Shown: one piece after another, positions 42,522 to 50,696 of the stretch
How the letters are laid out: every line of letters begins with the position of its first letter
Position numbering within the stretch: position 1 is the first letter of the stretch
Assembly (NCBI GenBank): GCA_035934015.1
Contig: DASYYH010000011.1
Coordinates: forward strand, 186,001 to 250,000
DNA length: 64,000 nucleotides
Source of the DNA: Candidatus Acidiferrales bacterium
GTDB taxonomy: Bacteria; Acidobacteriota; Terriglobia; Acidiferrales; UBA7541
Direction of reading: 5' to 3'
Notes under the pieces: generated by a model
Database searches by the model: none
Seen by the model: the letters and a program-made list of their open reading frames with translations, nothing else
What the model was told of the DNA's origin: nothing
Program-made: the position numbers and the translations under genes

Positions 42522-42736
42522 CGTGTCCGCCGCTGGCCGAATCTCGAAAGTGTTGCCGTACTTCAGGGCCGGATGCTGCGCCATGACTTGTATTGCATCA
42601 TTCATGTCCCCTCGCCTCAAAAACGAGAATGCCGCCGAGTTGTTCCTTGGTTTCGGCGTAGGGACCGTCCATGGTTGCGACTTTGCCGTTCTTCCAATTT
42701 GCCTTTGTCGCAGCATCCCAAACGGACGTATTTCAT
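42468..42736 (-). pseudogene. YciI (YCII-domain) pseudogene with internal deletion and frameshift
   Basis: A start codon with GGGAG ahead gives MKYVRLGCCDKGK, the N-terminus of YCII-domain proteins. Around 42695-42706 the sequence jumps, in another frame, to NWKNGKVATMDGPYAETKEQ and LGGILVFEAR, the middle of the same family; about 50 residues are missing. At 42608-42611 an extra base in a run of four C shifts the frame again, to DMNDAIQVMAQHPALKYGNT and FEIRPAAD, the conserved end. The gene therefore cannot make a normal protein. Intact YciI genes are commonly paired with ECF sigma factors, a remnant of which lies 1.8 kb away. Confidence 0.85.
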
Positions 42737-42804
42737 GGTTCTACTCCCTTTTGGCTTTCTACTGTTCCGTTCCTACTTCGACCGAACCCACATTCGTCGA
42801 ACAT

Positions 42805-43503
42805 TTAGTGATATTCCGTTCCGTCTGACCACCGTTGCACGGCAACCACGAACTCAGTCAGGTGCTCCCGGGCATCGCTAGAAGCTACGATGGGAGAACC
42901 CGGCAGATTCGCTCCCCAGGTTGCGGGGTCGGTCTGCGAAAAGTAAAACATGAGGTGGGGAGGCCAGTGTTTGATGCTGTCGCCGCCGTATCCTTGCTTC
43001 GACATCATGTAGCACATCGCTCCGGGTTCCATCGCCGGCAGTTCTTTCTTATCGACGGCGGCGACGATGTCCTCGTCCACCTGAGCTTTCGTGCGTCCCG
43101 CCAGGACCAAGTCGGTGGTTTTGATCACGCGCAGAAGGTAGGAGCGCGCAGCTGCCGCATTAAAACATATCGGGGTCCGCACTTTCGGATTCCAAAAGTC
43201 AGGTTCGGGTGCGTCAGTCCACGAACGTTCCACGATGCACACGAAACCGCTTTTGCCTTTGACCACTGTTTCGAAACCATGACGTCCAAGAACCAGGACC
43301 TCTGCATTGCCTGAAATAGACTGCGGTGCTGCGCTACGTGCCAGAGCGATCTCGGCAGTTCGGTTCATAAGGTACTGCCCGATCGGGGCCATTTTCAGAT
43401 ACGCTGTCGTGGCAGCCTGTGCCATCGCCTGGTGTGCCGTACCGAGCACAACAAGCAGTGCGAAGCTTTTGATTGCGATTGCACCAACCTTCTTTTTCCG
43501 CAT
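42805..43503 (-). CDS. Hypothetical secreted protein
   Basis: A 232-residue protein with a clear signal peptide (SFALLVVLGTAHQAMAQA). The mature part has a Cys in GFVCIVERSW, another in TPICFNAAAA and one in GAMCYMMSKQGYGGD, then PHLMFYFSQTDPATWGANLP. I recognise this as a conserved hypothetical type seen in related bacteria but know no function. AGGAGG lies before the ATG at 43503. It is intact although it sits between two degraded genes. Directly upstream is the second copy of the 69-bp repeat. Confidence 0.75.
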   Translation of the reverse strand: MRKKKVGAIAIKSFALLVVLGTAHQAMAQAATTAYLKMAPIGQYLMNRTAEIALARSAAPQSISGNAEVLVLGRHGFETVVKGKSGFVCIVERSWTDAPEPDFWNPKVRTPICFNAAAARSYLLRVIKTTDLVLAGRTKAQVDEDIVAAVDKKELPAMEPGAMCYMMSKQGYGGDSIKHWPPHLMFYFSQTDPATWGANLPGSPIVASSDAREHLTEFVVAVQRWSDGTEYH

Positions 43504-43531
43504 TGTTTTCCTCCTGAGAATAGGCCTTTAT

Positions 43532-43600
43532 CTGCCAGGCCGTCTTTCAGCGTGCAGTCTTCTTCCGCCGTCGCTGCTCACTTGCCTTCATGATTTCGCA
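43532..43600. repeat. 69-bp repeat, copy 2, with gene-end remnant
   Basis: 88% identical to 42453-42521. On the minus strand it encodes the same tail, MKASEQRRRKKTAR followed by a stop, preceded by about 20 codons that do not resemble YciI. This looks like the 3' scrap of another gene fused to, or recombined with, the YciI end. Confidence 0.7.
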
Positions 43601-43767
43601 AGATTTCGCGCCATTTGCTTTTGCTTCTCCAAAAACTTCGGGATCATCTTCGTCCGCCTTTCAAGTGTGCATTACACCCCTTGGTATTTCCCCTTGTTGT
43701 CTTTCGTTGTTCTACCGCGTACTCTAGCGAAGTTCCGGTTGTTCCGCTAACGGAAAAGTGGCGATAT

Positions 43768-44631
43768 ATGTCGGAAAAGGGTCAACCTCGTAAATCCATG
43801 TTCTCAGTCCCGAATATGGAAGAACTGCGCCGTCTCTACGACAGCGATACGCCGGTGCTGGCCTTTACCTTCCAGCGGCGGACGGTCGAGGGCTGGACGC
43901 CGAAGCACAGTCACCACCGCGGCCAACTCGTCGCATTGACCCAGGGGTTGCTCATCGTGGAAACAGGCAACGAGCGATGGATGTTTCCCTCCCAGCGTTG
44001 CTCATGGACTCCGCCAAATTGTAAGCACGCGGCGCGTTCTGTCGGAGGCGCAGCCGGCTCGATGGTGGATCTGTCTCCGCAGCTTTGCCGCGGACTGCCC
44101 GAGACGCCCTGTACGTTCAACTCATCGGAGCTATTGTTCGCCATAGTTCATCGCATGGTTGGTTGGGACCTCCGCCAACCGCTCAACACCGCGCAGAAGC
44201 ACTTAATCACAGCGCTTCGCGATGAGATTCGACAGCCTGACCAGCAGCCCTTGCGTTTGACGATACCAAGAGAAGAAAAACTGGCCAGAGTTGCAGATGC
44301 TCTGCTGGATGATGTTGGGGATGACCGCACGCTGGACGCTTGGGCGCATTTTGCCGGAATGGCCCGCCGTACTTTCATGCGTGCATTTTCAGCTCAGGCC
44401 GGCATGTCATTTGGCCGTTGGCGACAGCAGGCGCGCTTGTTTGCTGCTCTTGAGATGCTGGCCCAAAAGAAATCTGTCACGGAGGTCGCCATCGCAGTTG
44501 GTTACAACAGTGTAAGCGCCTTCATTGAAATGTTTCGGAAGATGCTGGGAGCCACACCGCAGGCATACTTTCGAGGCAGGCATTCGTGGCCACACGGTAG
44601 AGTCATGGGCGCAACGGCGCGCCTTCCCTGA
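43768..44631 (+). CDS. AraC-family transcriptional regulator
   Basis: A 287-residue regulator. The N-terminal cupin-like sensor domain carries HSHHRGQLVALTQGLLIVET. The C-terminal double helix-turn-helix is clear (AHFAGMARRTFMRAFSAQAG; VTEVAIAVGYNSVSAFIEMF) and ends at the expected GATPQAYFR. The last 18 or so residues (GRHSWPHGRV and on) read through the antisense of a sigma-factor remnant, so the native end was probably lost. I start at ATG 43768; the open frame upstream to 43615 has no matching domain. The target gene is unknown. Confidence 0.85.
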   Translation: MSEKGQPRKSMFSVPNMEELRRLYDSDTPVLAFTFQRRTVEGWTPKHSHHRGQLVALTQGLLIVETGNERWMFPSQRCSWTPPNCKHAARSVGGAAGSMVDLSPQLCRGLPETPCTFNSSELLFAIVHRMVGWDLRQPLNTAQKHLITALRDEIRQPDQQPLRLTIPREEKLARVADALLDDVGDDRTLDAWAHFAGMARRTFMRAFSAQAGMSFGRWRQQARLFAALEMLAQKKSVTEVAIAVGYNSVSAFIEMFRKMLGATPQAYFRGRHSWPHGRVMGATARLP

Positions 44632-44797
44632 CGCTGCCGCGATACCGCCAGACACGAAGCGATGTCTCCTGCATCGCCTCTTCGGTGAGATCCAGATCTC
44701 CAAGGAGGCGCACCAGCGTCGCCAGAACCCGGCCCGATTCCGACCGGTAAAGAGTTTCGATGGTCCTGCTGAGTTGTTTGGGCATAGGCGGCGGCAT
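44567..44797 (-). pseudogene. ECF sigma-70 factor remnant (N-terminal fragment)
   Basis: The minus strand reads RTIETLYRSESGRVLATLVR and LLGDLDLTEEAMQETSLRVW, then GAPLRP, a stop codon (TGA, 44603-44605) and, in the same frame, LYRVATNACLES. This matches region 2 of ECF sigma factors, in which RxWLYRIATNxCLD is continuous, so a Trp codon has become TGA. Homology ends near 44567 where the AraC gene's 3' end begins. Only about 75 of the expected 180-400 residues remain. Confidence 0.75.
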
Positions 44798-45037
44798 CTA
44801 CGCCAAACTAACAAACGCTGCGGCTCGACACAACTGTGCTCGGGCTTCCCCTGCCGACAATTCAGTGGCCCGTCACTGTGCAGATCGAAGATATGCGAAG
44901 AGACGATGGCGCAGGCCCTCGTAAACGCGAAGGGTTGAATTGAAAAGAAATGTAGAGTAATGTCAACGCATCTGAGGTATTTCGGCCGTCTGCGAGGAAA
45001 GATCGCATTTGGTAGACAGCCCTGTGGTGAGAATGCG
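44798..45037. other. Non-coding stretch before the TPR gene
   Basis: No gene is supported here. A TTGAAT/TAATGT pair at 44935-44963 with 17-base spacing is a weak promoter candidate for the TPR protein gene. The frame of that gene is open back to 44960 but without family-like sequence. Confidence 0.4.
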
Positions 45038-46936
45038 ATGAAGACCAAGCTTTTTACGATTCCAATCGTCGCGAGCATGCTGTTTCTAGGCATCTCCCGG
45101 AGCGCAAACGCGCAAAGCGACACGAGCGCCAATCCTCTACCGGACTTTTCAGGCACTACCCTTCCGCTGGACAATAGCCGCAGCGGCACGATTCAGGTCT
45201 ATGTGCGGAGGGAAGATGGCGAACCGCTTTCTTCCTCCCCCAAAGTAAGCATCATTGCGCCTTCGGAAACCGCCGCCGTGCCGATCATGAAGAAGACCGG
45301 GGATGACACGTGGACCTTCATCGGCGTACAGCTCGAAACGATGTACGAAGTTCAGGTGCAGGCTGCGGGATACCATACGGAACTCCGGCCCATCCGCCTG
45401 CTGGACACGGCTGACGTTACGGCGAATATGATTATCTTCATGCGCAGCCCCAACGACGAACTGTCGTTTCATCCTCCATCAGGCCAGTTTGTGCTGGCCC
45501 CGGATGCGGAAAAGGAAGCGCAAAAGGGTTCGATGGACTTGGATTCGGGCAAGATTGATTCCGCGGAAAAACATTTGCGGAAAGCGCTTGGAATGGCTGC
45601 CGATAATCCCTATGTCAACTACTTGATGGGGATGTGCTTTTTTCTCAATGGAGATTTGACGAAGGCCAGACCGTATTTGGAAAAATCCGTTTCGGCCGAT
45701 GCCAGACAAGTACCGGCGTTGGTGGCGCTAGGCACGCTTAGATTTCAGCAAAATGATTTTGCTGGAGCGATTCAAGTTCTTGCTCCGGCGGCGCAATTGG
45801 ACGCCTCGAAGTGGAATGTGCATTCCATGCTTGCCGGCTCCTACTTGAAGCAAAAGGATTTCGCCAATGCGCGCGAGCAGGCCGAGATGTCAATCAAGCA
45901 AGGAGGAGCCAAAGCGGGCCGCGATCAACTTGTGCTGGGCGAAGCTCTGGCGGGCCTGGGGCAGCGGGAAAAGGCTGTCGAGGAGCTGGAGGCTTTCCTG
46001 CAGCAATACCCTAAAGATACGAATGATACAACGATCCGCGCCTGGATTCCGGAATTGAAGAAACCGCTGCCGGCCGATGCTGTTGCCGCCCAGCCGATTG
46101 GCTCGTTTGTGGTTTCCACGGAAATTGATTTGCCTCCCAGGGAGAACTGGGCGCCGCCGAACATTGATGCCAAGAAGCCGTTTATCATCTCCGGCGCCTC
46201 GTGCCCGCTGACAAAAGTTCTGAAAGACGCAGGCAAAAGCGCCACGCAGATGGTGAATGACCTGCAGGAGTTCTCCGCGAAGGAAGAATACGAATCGGTA
46301 GAACTCAAGCGGGATCAAATGCTGGAAAAGCCTCAGAGTCGGACTTTCAATTACCTTGTGTTTATCACCCAACCTCGTCCCGATATATTCAGCGTTCAGG
46401 AAATGCGCGACCAAGGTGTGAACGCGGAGGGCATGCCCGGCCAGTTTATCGATTCCGATGCAGCTTTGGCGCTTGTGTTCCATCCTTTCTTGCAGCCCAA
46501 TTTTACGTGGAGCTGCGAAGGCCTCGGGGAATGGAACGACAAGGCGGCGTGGATTGTCCGGTTTGAACAGCGTAAAGACCGGCCAAACTATCTGGCCGTC
46601 TTCGATACGGGAGTCAATACGCATTCGCTGCCACTCAAGGGGCTGGCCTGGGTCTCCGAAGGCGGCGGGCAGGTGATGCACATGGAAACGGACTTGGTCC
46701 ATCCGATTTCCGAGATTCGGCTCAATACGCATCATTTTGTCATTGACTACAAGCCTGTGACCTTCACGGCTCACAAAGTGACGCTGTGGCTGCCGGAGAG
46801 TGTGGATGTGTATCTCGCTTATCGCGGCCACTACTTGCACCATTTCCATCGCTTCAGCGATTTTCATCTTTTCTGGACTGGTGCGACGCAGAAGATTTCC
46901 AAACCCAAGGAAGTAACCAAGAAAAATGGCGATTGA
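45038..46936 (+). CDS. Secreted TPR-repeat protein
   Basis: A 632-residue exported protein. The signal peptide is MKTKLFTIPIVASMLFLGIS, ending at SANA. A beta-rich domain resembling a carboxypeptidase-regulatory fold comes next (GTIQVYVRREDGEPLSSSP). Four or more TPR units follow, at about residues 150-320 (AEKHLRKALGMAADNPYVNY; YLEKSVSADARQVPALVALG). The C-terminal 300 residues are of unknown fold, with FNYLVFITQPRPDIFSVQEM and YRGHYLHHFHRFSDFHLF. A periplasmic scaffold role is inference. It is 185 bases upstream of the Asp-box protein gene and may be transcribed with it. Confidence 0.78.
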   Translation: MKTKLFTIPIVASMLFLGISRSANAQSDTSANPLPDFSGTTLPLDNSRSGTIQVYVRREDGEPLSSSPKVSIIAPSETAAVPIMKKTGDDTWTFIGVQLETMYEVQVQAAGYHTELRPIRLLDTADVTANMIIFMRSPNDELSFHPPSGQFVLAPDAEKEAQKGSMDLDSGKIDSAEKHLRKALGMAADNPYVNYLMGMCFFLNGDLTKARPYLEKSVSADARQVPALVALGTLRFQQNDFAGAIQVLAPAAQLDASKWNVHSMLAGSYLKQKDFANAREQAEMSIKQGGAKAGRDQLVLGEALAGLGQREKAVEELEAFLQQYPKDTNDTTIRAWIPELKKPLPADAVAAQPIGSFVVSTEIDLPPRENWAPPNIDAKKPFIISGASCPLTKVLKDAGKSATQMVNDLQEFSAKEEYESVELKRDQMLEKPQSRTFNYLVFITQPRPDIFSVQEMRDQGVNAEGMPGQFIDSDAALALVFHPFLQPNFTWSCEGLGEWNDKAAWIVRFEQRKDRPNYLAVFDTGVNTHSLPLKGLAWVSEGGGQVMHMETDLVHPISEIRLNTHHFVIDYKPVTFTAHKVTLWLPESVDVYLAYRGHYLHHFHRFSDFHLFWTGATQKISKPKEVTKKNGD

Positions 46937-47121
46937 CCTGCGCTCTGCGTTGCAGGCTATCTGGAGAACTAGAATCCCGCTTTTGCGATTCCCTTTTGAA
47001 TCCCTCTGAAAAGCTGAATTCGTTTTGATAGAGCGTCGCCCGCTCCGTCCAATCCGCCACAAGGATTTTGACTTGACCCAGCGAGGCGAGGCGAATAAAT
47101 TTCAGACCCGGAGGGGTTATC

Positions 47122-50100
47122 ATGAAAATTGCCGTCACTTTTTCGCACGAGGATGGGACTAGCAAGAAGTCTTCTTATACGTTTGCCTGCATTGGCGTGA
47201 TCGCAATTCTGCTGAGTTTGTGCGCAGTCGCAGTTGCGAGTCCTGTTTCCACGGAAAAACTTGCGAGCAAGCTTCACTGGAGAAGCGTTGGGCCGTACAT
47301 TGGCGGCCGCGTTGTGACTGTGACCGGCGTTCCGGGAAACGCGGACCTTTTCTACATGGGCACCGTGGGCGGCGGAATTTGGAAAAGCACGGATTATGGC
47401 CTGACATGGAAAAACATCTCTGACGGCACGCTGCCGAGCTCGAGCCCGAGCGTTGGCGCGATTGCTGTGGCTCCCTCCAACCCCAATGTTCTTTACGCAG
47501 GAATGGGGGAAAGCGATATTCGCAACACCATGATTCCCGGCGACGGAATTTTCAAGTCCGCGGATGCCGGCAAAACGTGGAGCTACATGGGACTTCGCGA
47601 CACGCACACCATCAGCAACATCGTCATAGATCCGAAGAATCCCGATATTGTCTATGCGTCATCGATGGGCCATGTTTTCGTCGCGGATCCAAACCGCGGA
47701 GTGTTCAAGTCTACGGATGGCGGGAAGACGTGGAACAAAATTTTGTTCGTGGACGACAAAACGGGCGCGATCAACCTCGTTATGGAACCAAACGATCCGA
47801 ATGTGCTCTACGCCGCGATGTGGCAGGCGCAGCGTACCCCTTATTCGCTTTCAAGTGGCGGACCAGGAAGCGGTCTCTATAAGACGACGGACGGCGGCGC
47901 GCATTGGACAAACATTACCCGCAGCGAAGGTTTACCACAGGGAGTGCTCGGGCGCATTGGAGTAAGCGTGGCGGCCGCGAATCCCAGCGTCGTTTACGCG
48001 ATTATGCAAGCAAAAGAGGGCGGCGTTTTTCGCTCCGAAGACGGCGGCAAAAGCTGGAAGCGCGTGAATAACGAAATGAAATTGCGCCAGCGGGCGTTCT
48101 ACTACATGAGCATTTTCTGTGACCCGAAGAACGTCAACACGGTGTACGTGCCGGAGGTAGACGCTCTGTGGGTTTCAAGAGACGGTGGAAAAACATTCCA
48201 GAAACTCCGAACCCCACATGGTGATAACCACGTTGTCTGGATCAACCCACAAAACACAAACATTCTTTTGGAAGGAAATGACGGAGGAGCGACCGTTTCG
48301 ACGGATGGCGGCAAAACATGGAGCACGGAGCACAACCAGCCCACGGGCCAGTTCTATCACGTAAATCTCGATGATCAGTTCCCTTATCACATTTACGGCG
48401 CGCAACAGGATGAAGGCTCGTTCGCAGGCCCGAGCGCGGACGCAGACGGTTCGATTCCGCTGGGAACGTGGCAGCGCGTGGCCTACGGCGAAAGCACGTA
48501 TTCCGTACCGCAGCCCGGCGATCCTAACATTACTTACGGCAGCGGTTACTACAGCATCTTCCTCCGATACAATCTTGAGACTGGCCAGTATCAAAGCGTC
48601 AGCCCATGGCCGAATTATCAGGAAGGCGCTGCCTCCAACGAACTGAAATACCGCTTCGGCTGGACGCATCCGATCCTCTTTTCACCTTCGAATCCTAAGG
48701 AGCTGTTGATTGGCGCGCAGTGCGTCCTGAAAAGCGATGACCTCGGCCAGACCTGGCACGAAATCAGTCCGGACCTCACGCGCAACGAAGCGATTACCGA
48801 GGCGCCCAGCGGCGGCCCCATTGACCTCGACCACTCGAGTGCGGAAGTTTACCCGGGAATTTCGGCGCTGGCCGTTTCGCCGCGCGATGACAACGTAATC
48901 TGGGCAGGATCGGATGACGGCCTAGTTCATATCACCACCGACGGCGGGCAAAATTGGCAAGAAGTGAATCCTTCAGACCTGCCCGCGCATTCGTGGATTA
49001 ATTCGATTCAACCTTCCTATGCAGATGCAGGAACCGCCTATCTGGCAGCGCGGCGCTATATGTGGGATGACTTCAAGCCGTACGTCTTCAAGACGGAGGA
49101 TTACGGGAAGCACTGGAAGTCCATCACGGACGGACTTGCCGGCGATACTTACGTTTTCGATCTTCGCCAAGACCCCAACGATCCCGACCTCCTGCTGCTC
49201 GGCACAAAGAAAACCATCGACGTCAGCTTCGACGCCGGCGCTCACTGGCAGCCGCTTGCCCTCAATTTGCCGATCGTGCAAGTCCGCGACATCGCCTTCA
49301 ACGCGCAGCAGAACCAGGCGGTGATAGCCACGCATGGCCGCTCGTTCTGGGTGCTCGACAATTTATCGTTTCTCGAACAGTTGACGAAGCACCCATCAGT
49401 GGATTCCCATGACGCGCACGTTTTTGCGCCGCAGGAAACCTGGCTGACTCACGCCTATGGCGGCGGAAACCCTGATTTCACACCGAATGATGCTGGCCAA
49501 AACCCTCCGTTCGGCGCCACGATTTTTTTCAATATTCCGGCGGACTACGACGGCAAAACGCCTGTGAAGATCGAATTTAGCGATGCACAGGGACAACTGG
49601 TTCGCAGCTTCGATCTCCATCTGAAGCGAGGAAAGCAGCCAACTGCGGAAGAAATGAGAGCAATGACCCCAGTCCAGCAGAAGCACGAAGAGGAAGTACG
49701 ACTCACATCAATCGAGCCGGGAATGAATCGTTTCCAGTGGGATTTGCGCTATGCCGAGGCGACGGAGGTAAAGGGTTTCGAGCCACCCGTCGCAGCGGGC
49801 GGCTTGGACGATACAGTCAATGGCCCGCTCGTCGTTCCGGGAACGTATACGGTCGCCGTGGATTATGGTGGGAAGCAAAGCAAAGCGAATCTTACCGTGG
49901 CTCTCGATCCACGGCTCAAGGCCAGCCCGGATGACCTGGCCGCTCGCCTGGCGCTCCAAATGAAAATTCATGTGGCGCTTGACACCCTCAATCAGAAGAT
50001 CAATAAAGCCATCGCCGTGCGCGATAAACTTGTCGCCAGCGGCCGCGCCAGTGCAGCGGCGGATCTCGATCGTGAGATAGGCGATCTGGTGCAATTGCAG

Positions 50101-50289
50101 ATCAAGTCCAGCGAAGGCAGCCTGCTTCATGAAACGATGCTTCGCAGCCATCTAGCCTATCTCGCCGCGGATATTGACCTCAGCTACACGCGGCCGACTG
50201 CCGCGCAGTATGCGGTCTTCGACCAACTCGATCAGGAAGCGAAGGCTGGCGAGCAAAAACTCGACGCGGCCATCGCCGCGGCCAAATAA
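47122..50289 (+). CDS. Large secreted Asp-box (VPS10/BNR-type beta-propeller) protein
   Basis: A 1055-residue exported protein (N-terminal helix FACIGVIAILLSLCAVAVAS). It contains eleven Asp-box motifs of the type S-x-D-x-G-x-T-W, for example KSTDYGLTW, KSADAGKTW, KSTDGGKTW, KTTDGGAHW, VSTDGGKTW, KSDDLGQTW and KTEDYGKHW. They are spread over residues 80-720, which predicts one or two beta-propellers as in sortilin/VPS10 and sialidase-like proteins. Homologues are expanded in Acidobacteria and are often called glycosyl hydrolases, but no catalytic residues are apparent. The last 200 residues are helical. GGAGGGG lies eight bases before the ATG. Confidence 0.88.
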   Translation: MKIAVTFSHEDGTSKKSSYTFACIGVIAILLSLCAVAVASPVSTEKLASKLHWRSVGPYIGGRVVTVTGVPGNADLFYMGTVGGGIWKSTDYGLTWKNISDGTLPSSSPSVGAIAVAPSNPNVLYAGMGESDIRNTMIPGDGIFKSADAGKTWSYMGLRDTHTISNIVIDPKNPDIVYASSMGHVFVADPNRGVFKSTDGGKTWNKILFVDDKTGAINLVMEPNDPNVLYAAMWQAQRTPYSLSSGGPGSGLYKTTDGGAHWTNITRSEGLPQGVLGRIGVSVAAANPSVVYAIMQAKEGGVFRSEDGGKSWKRVNNEMKLRQRAFYYMSIFCDPKNVNTVYVPEVDALWVSRDGGKTFQKLRTPHGDNHVVWINPQNTNILLEGNDGGATVSTDGGKTWSTEHNQPTGQFYHVNLDDQFPYHIYGAQQDEGSFAGPSADADGSIPLGTWQRVAYGESTYSVPQPGDPNITYGSGYYSIFLRYNLETGQYQSVSPWPNYQEGAASNELKYRFGWTHPILFSPSNPKELLIGAQCVLKSDDLGQTWHEISPDLTRNEAITEAPSGGPIDLDHSSAEVYPGISALAVSPRDDNVIWAGSDDGLVHITTDGGQNWQEVNPSDLPAHSWINSIQPSYADAGTAYLAARRYMWDDFKPYVFKTEDYGKHWKSITDGLAGDTYVFDLRQDPNDPDLLLLGTKKTIDVSFDAGAHWQPLALNLPIVQVRDIAFNAQQNQAVIATHGRSFWVLDNLSFLEQLTKHPSVDSHDAHVFAPQETWLTHAYGGGNPDFTPNDAGQNPPFGATIFFNIPADYDGKTPVKIEFSDAQGQLVRSFDLHLKRGKQPTAEEMRAMTPVQQKHEEEVRLTSIEPGMNRFQWDLRYAEATEVKGFEPPVAAGGLDDTVNGPLVVPGTYTVAVDYGGKQSKANLTVALDPRLKASPDDLAARLALQMKIHVALDTLNQKINKAIAVRDKLVASGRASAAADLDREIGDLVQLQIKSSEGSLLHETMLRSHLAYLAADIDLSYTRPTAAQYAVFDQLDQEAKAGEQKLDAAIAAAK

Positions 50290-50696
50290 TAGCATCGAAG
50301 CGCGGACGTCATTGTAACCGCGATGCTTTGATCCATCGCGGCCTGCGATTTCTGCACTGATTCGCTTGCAGATTTCATCGGATGCGGGAATTCTCGCACG
50401 CATATATGGAGAAGCCCGTCCGGCACCCTGGCGATTTTCCATTGGCAACGCGGCGGACTTCCGCGAGGGAAGCCCTTCTCGTGTGCCCCTTTGCCAAAAG
50501 AAAAACATTGTCAGTCCGTTGAAATTGGTTTTTGCCGAAAGTCTTTACGAGAGAAGGATTTGCGAAATAAACCTCTCCTTGAAAATTCATCTCTCACGGG
50601 GTAACGTTTCGCTTCGCAGTTGGAATTCGCAATCCTATTTCCGCAGGCGATTGCCGTTTGCGAGGACGGCGGCAGCCTCGAACCAAGGTGACTCAC
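50290..50696. other. Intergenic region between the Asp-box and acylase genes
   Basis: About 407 bases without a supported gene. Near the 5' end AGCATCG and a later CCGCGATGCT can form an imperfect hairpin but no T-run follows. Short openings on either strand show no family resemblance. Confidence 0.5.

Noticed and set aside
45890-47062. 390-codon open frame on the minus strand
   Set aside because: Antisense to the TPR protein gene; no family resemblance.
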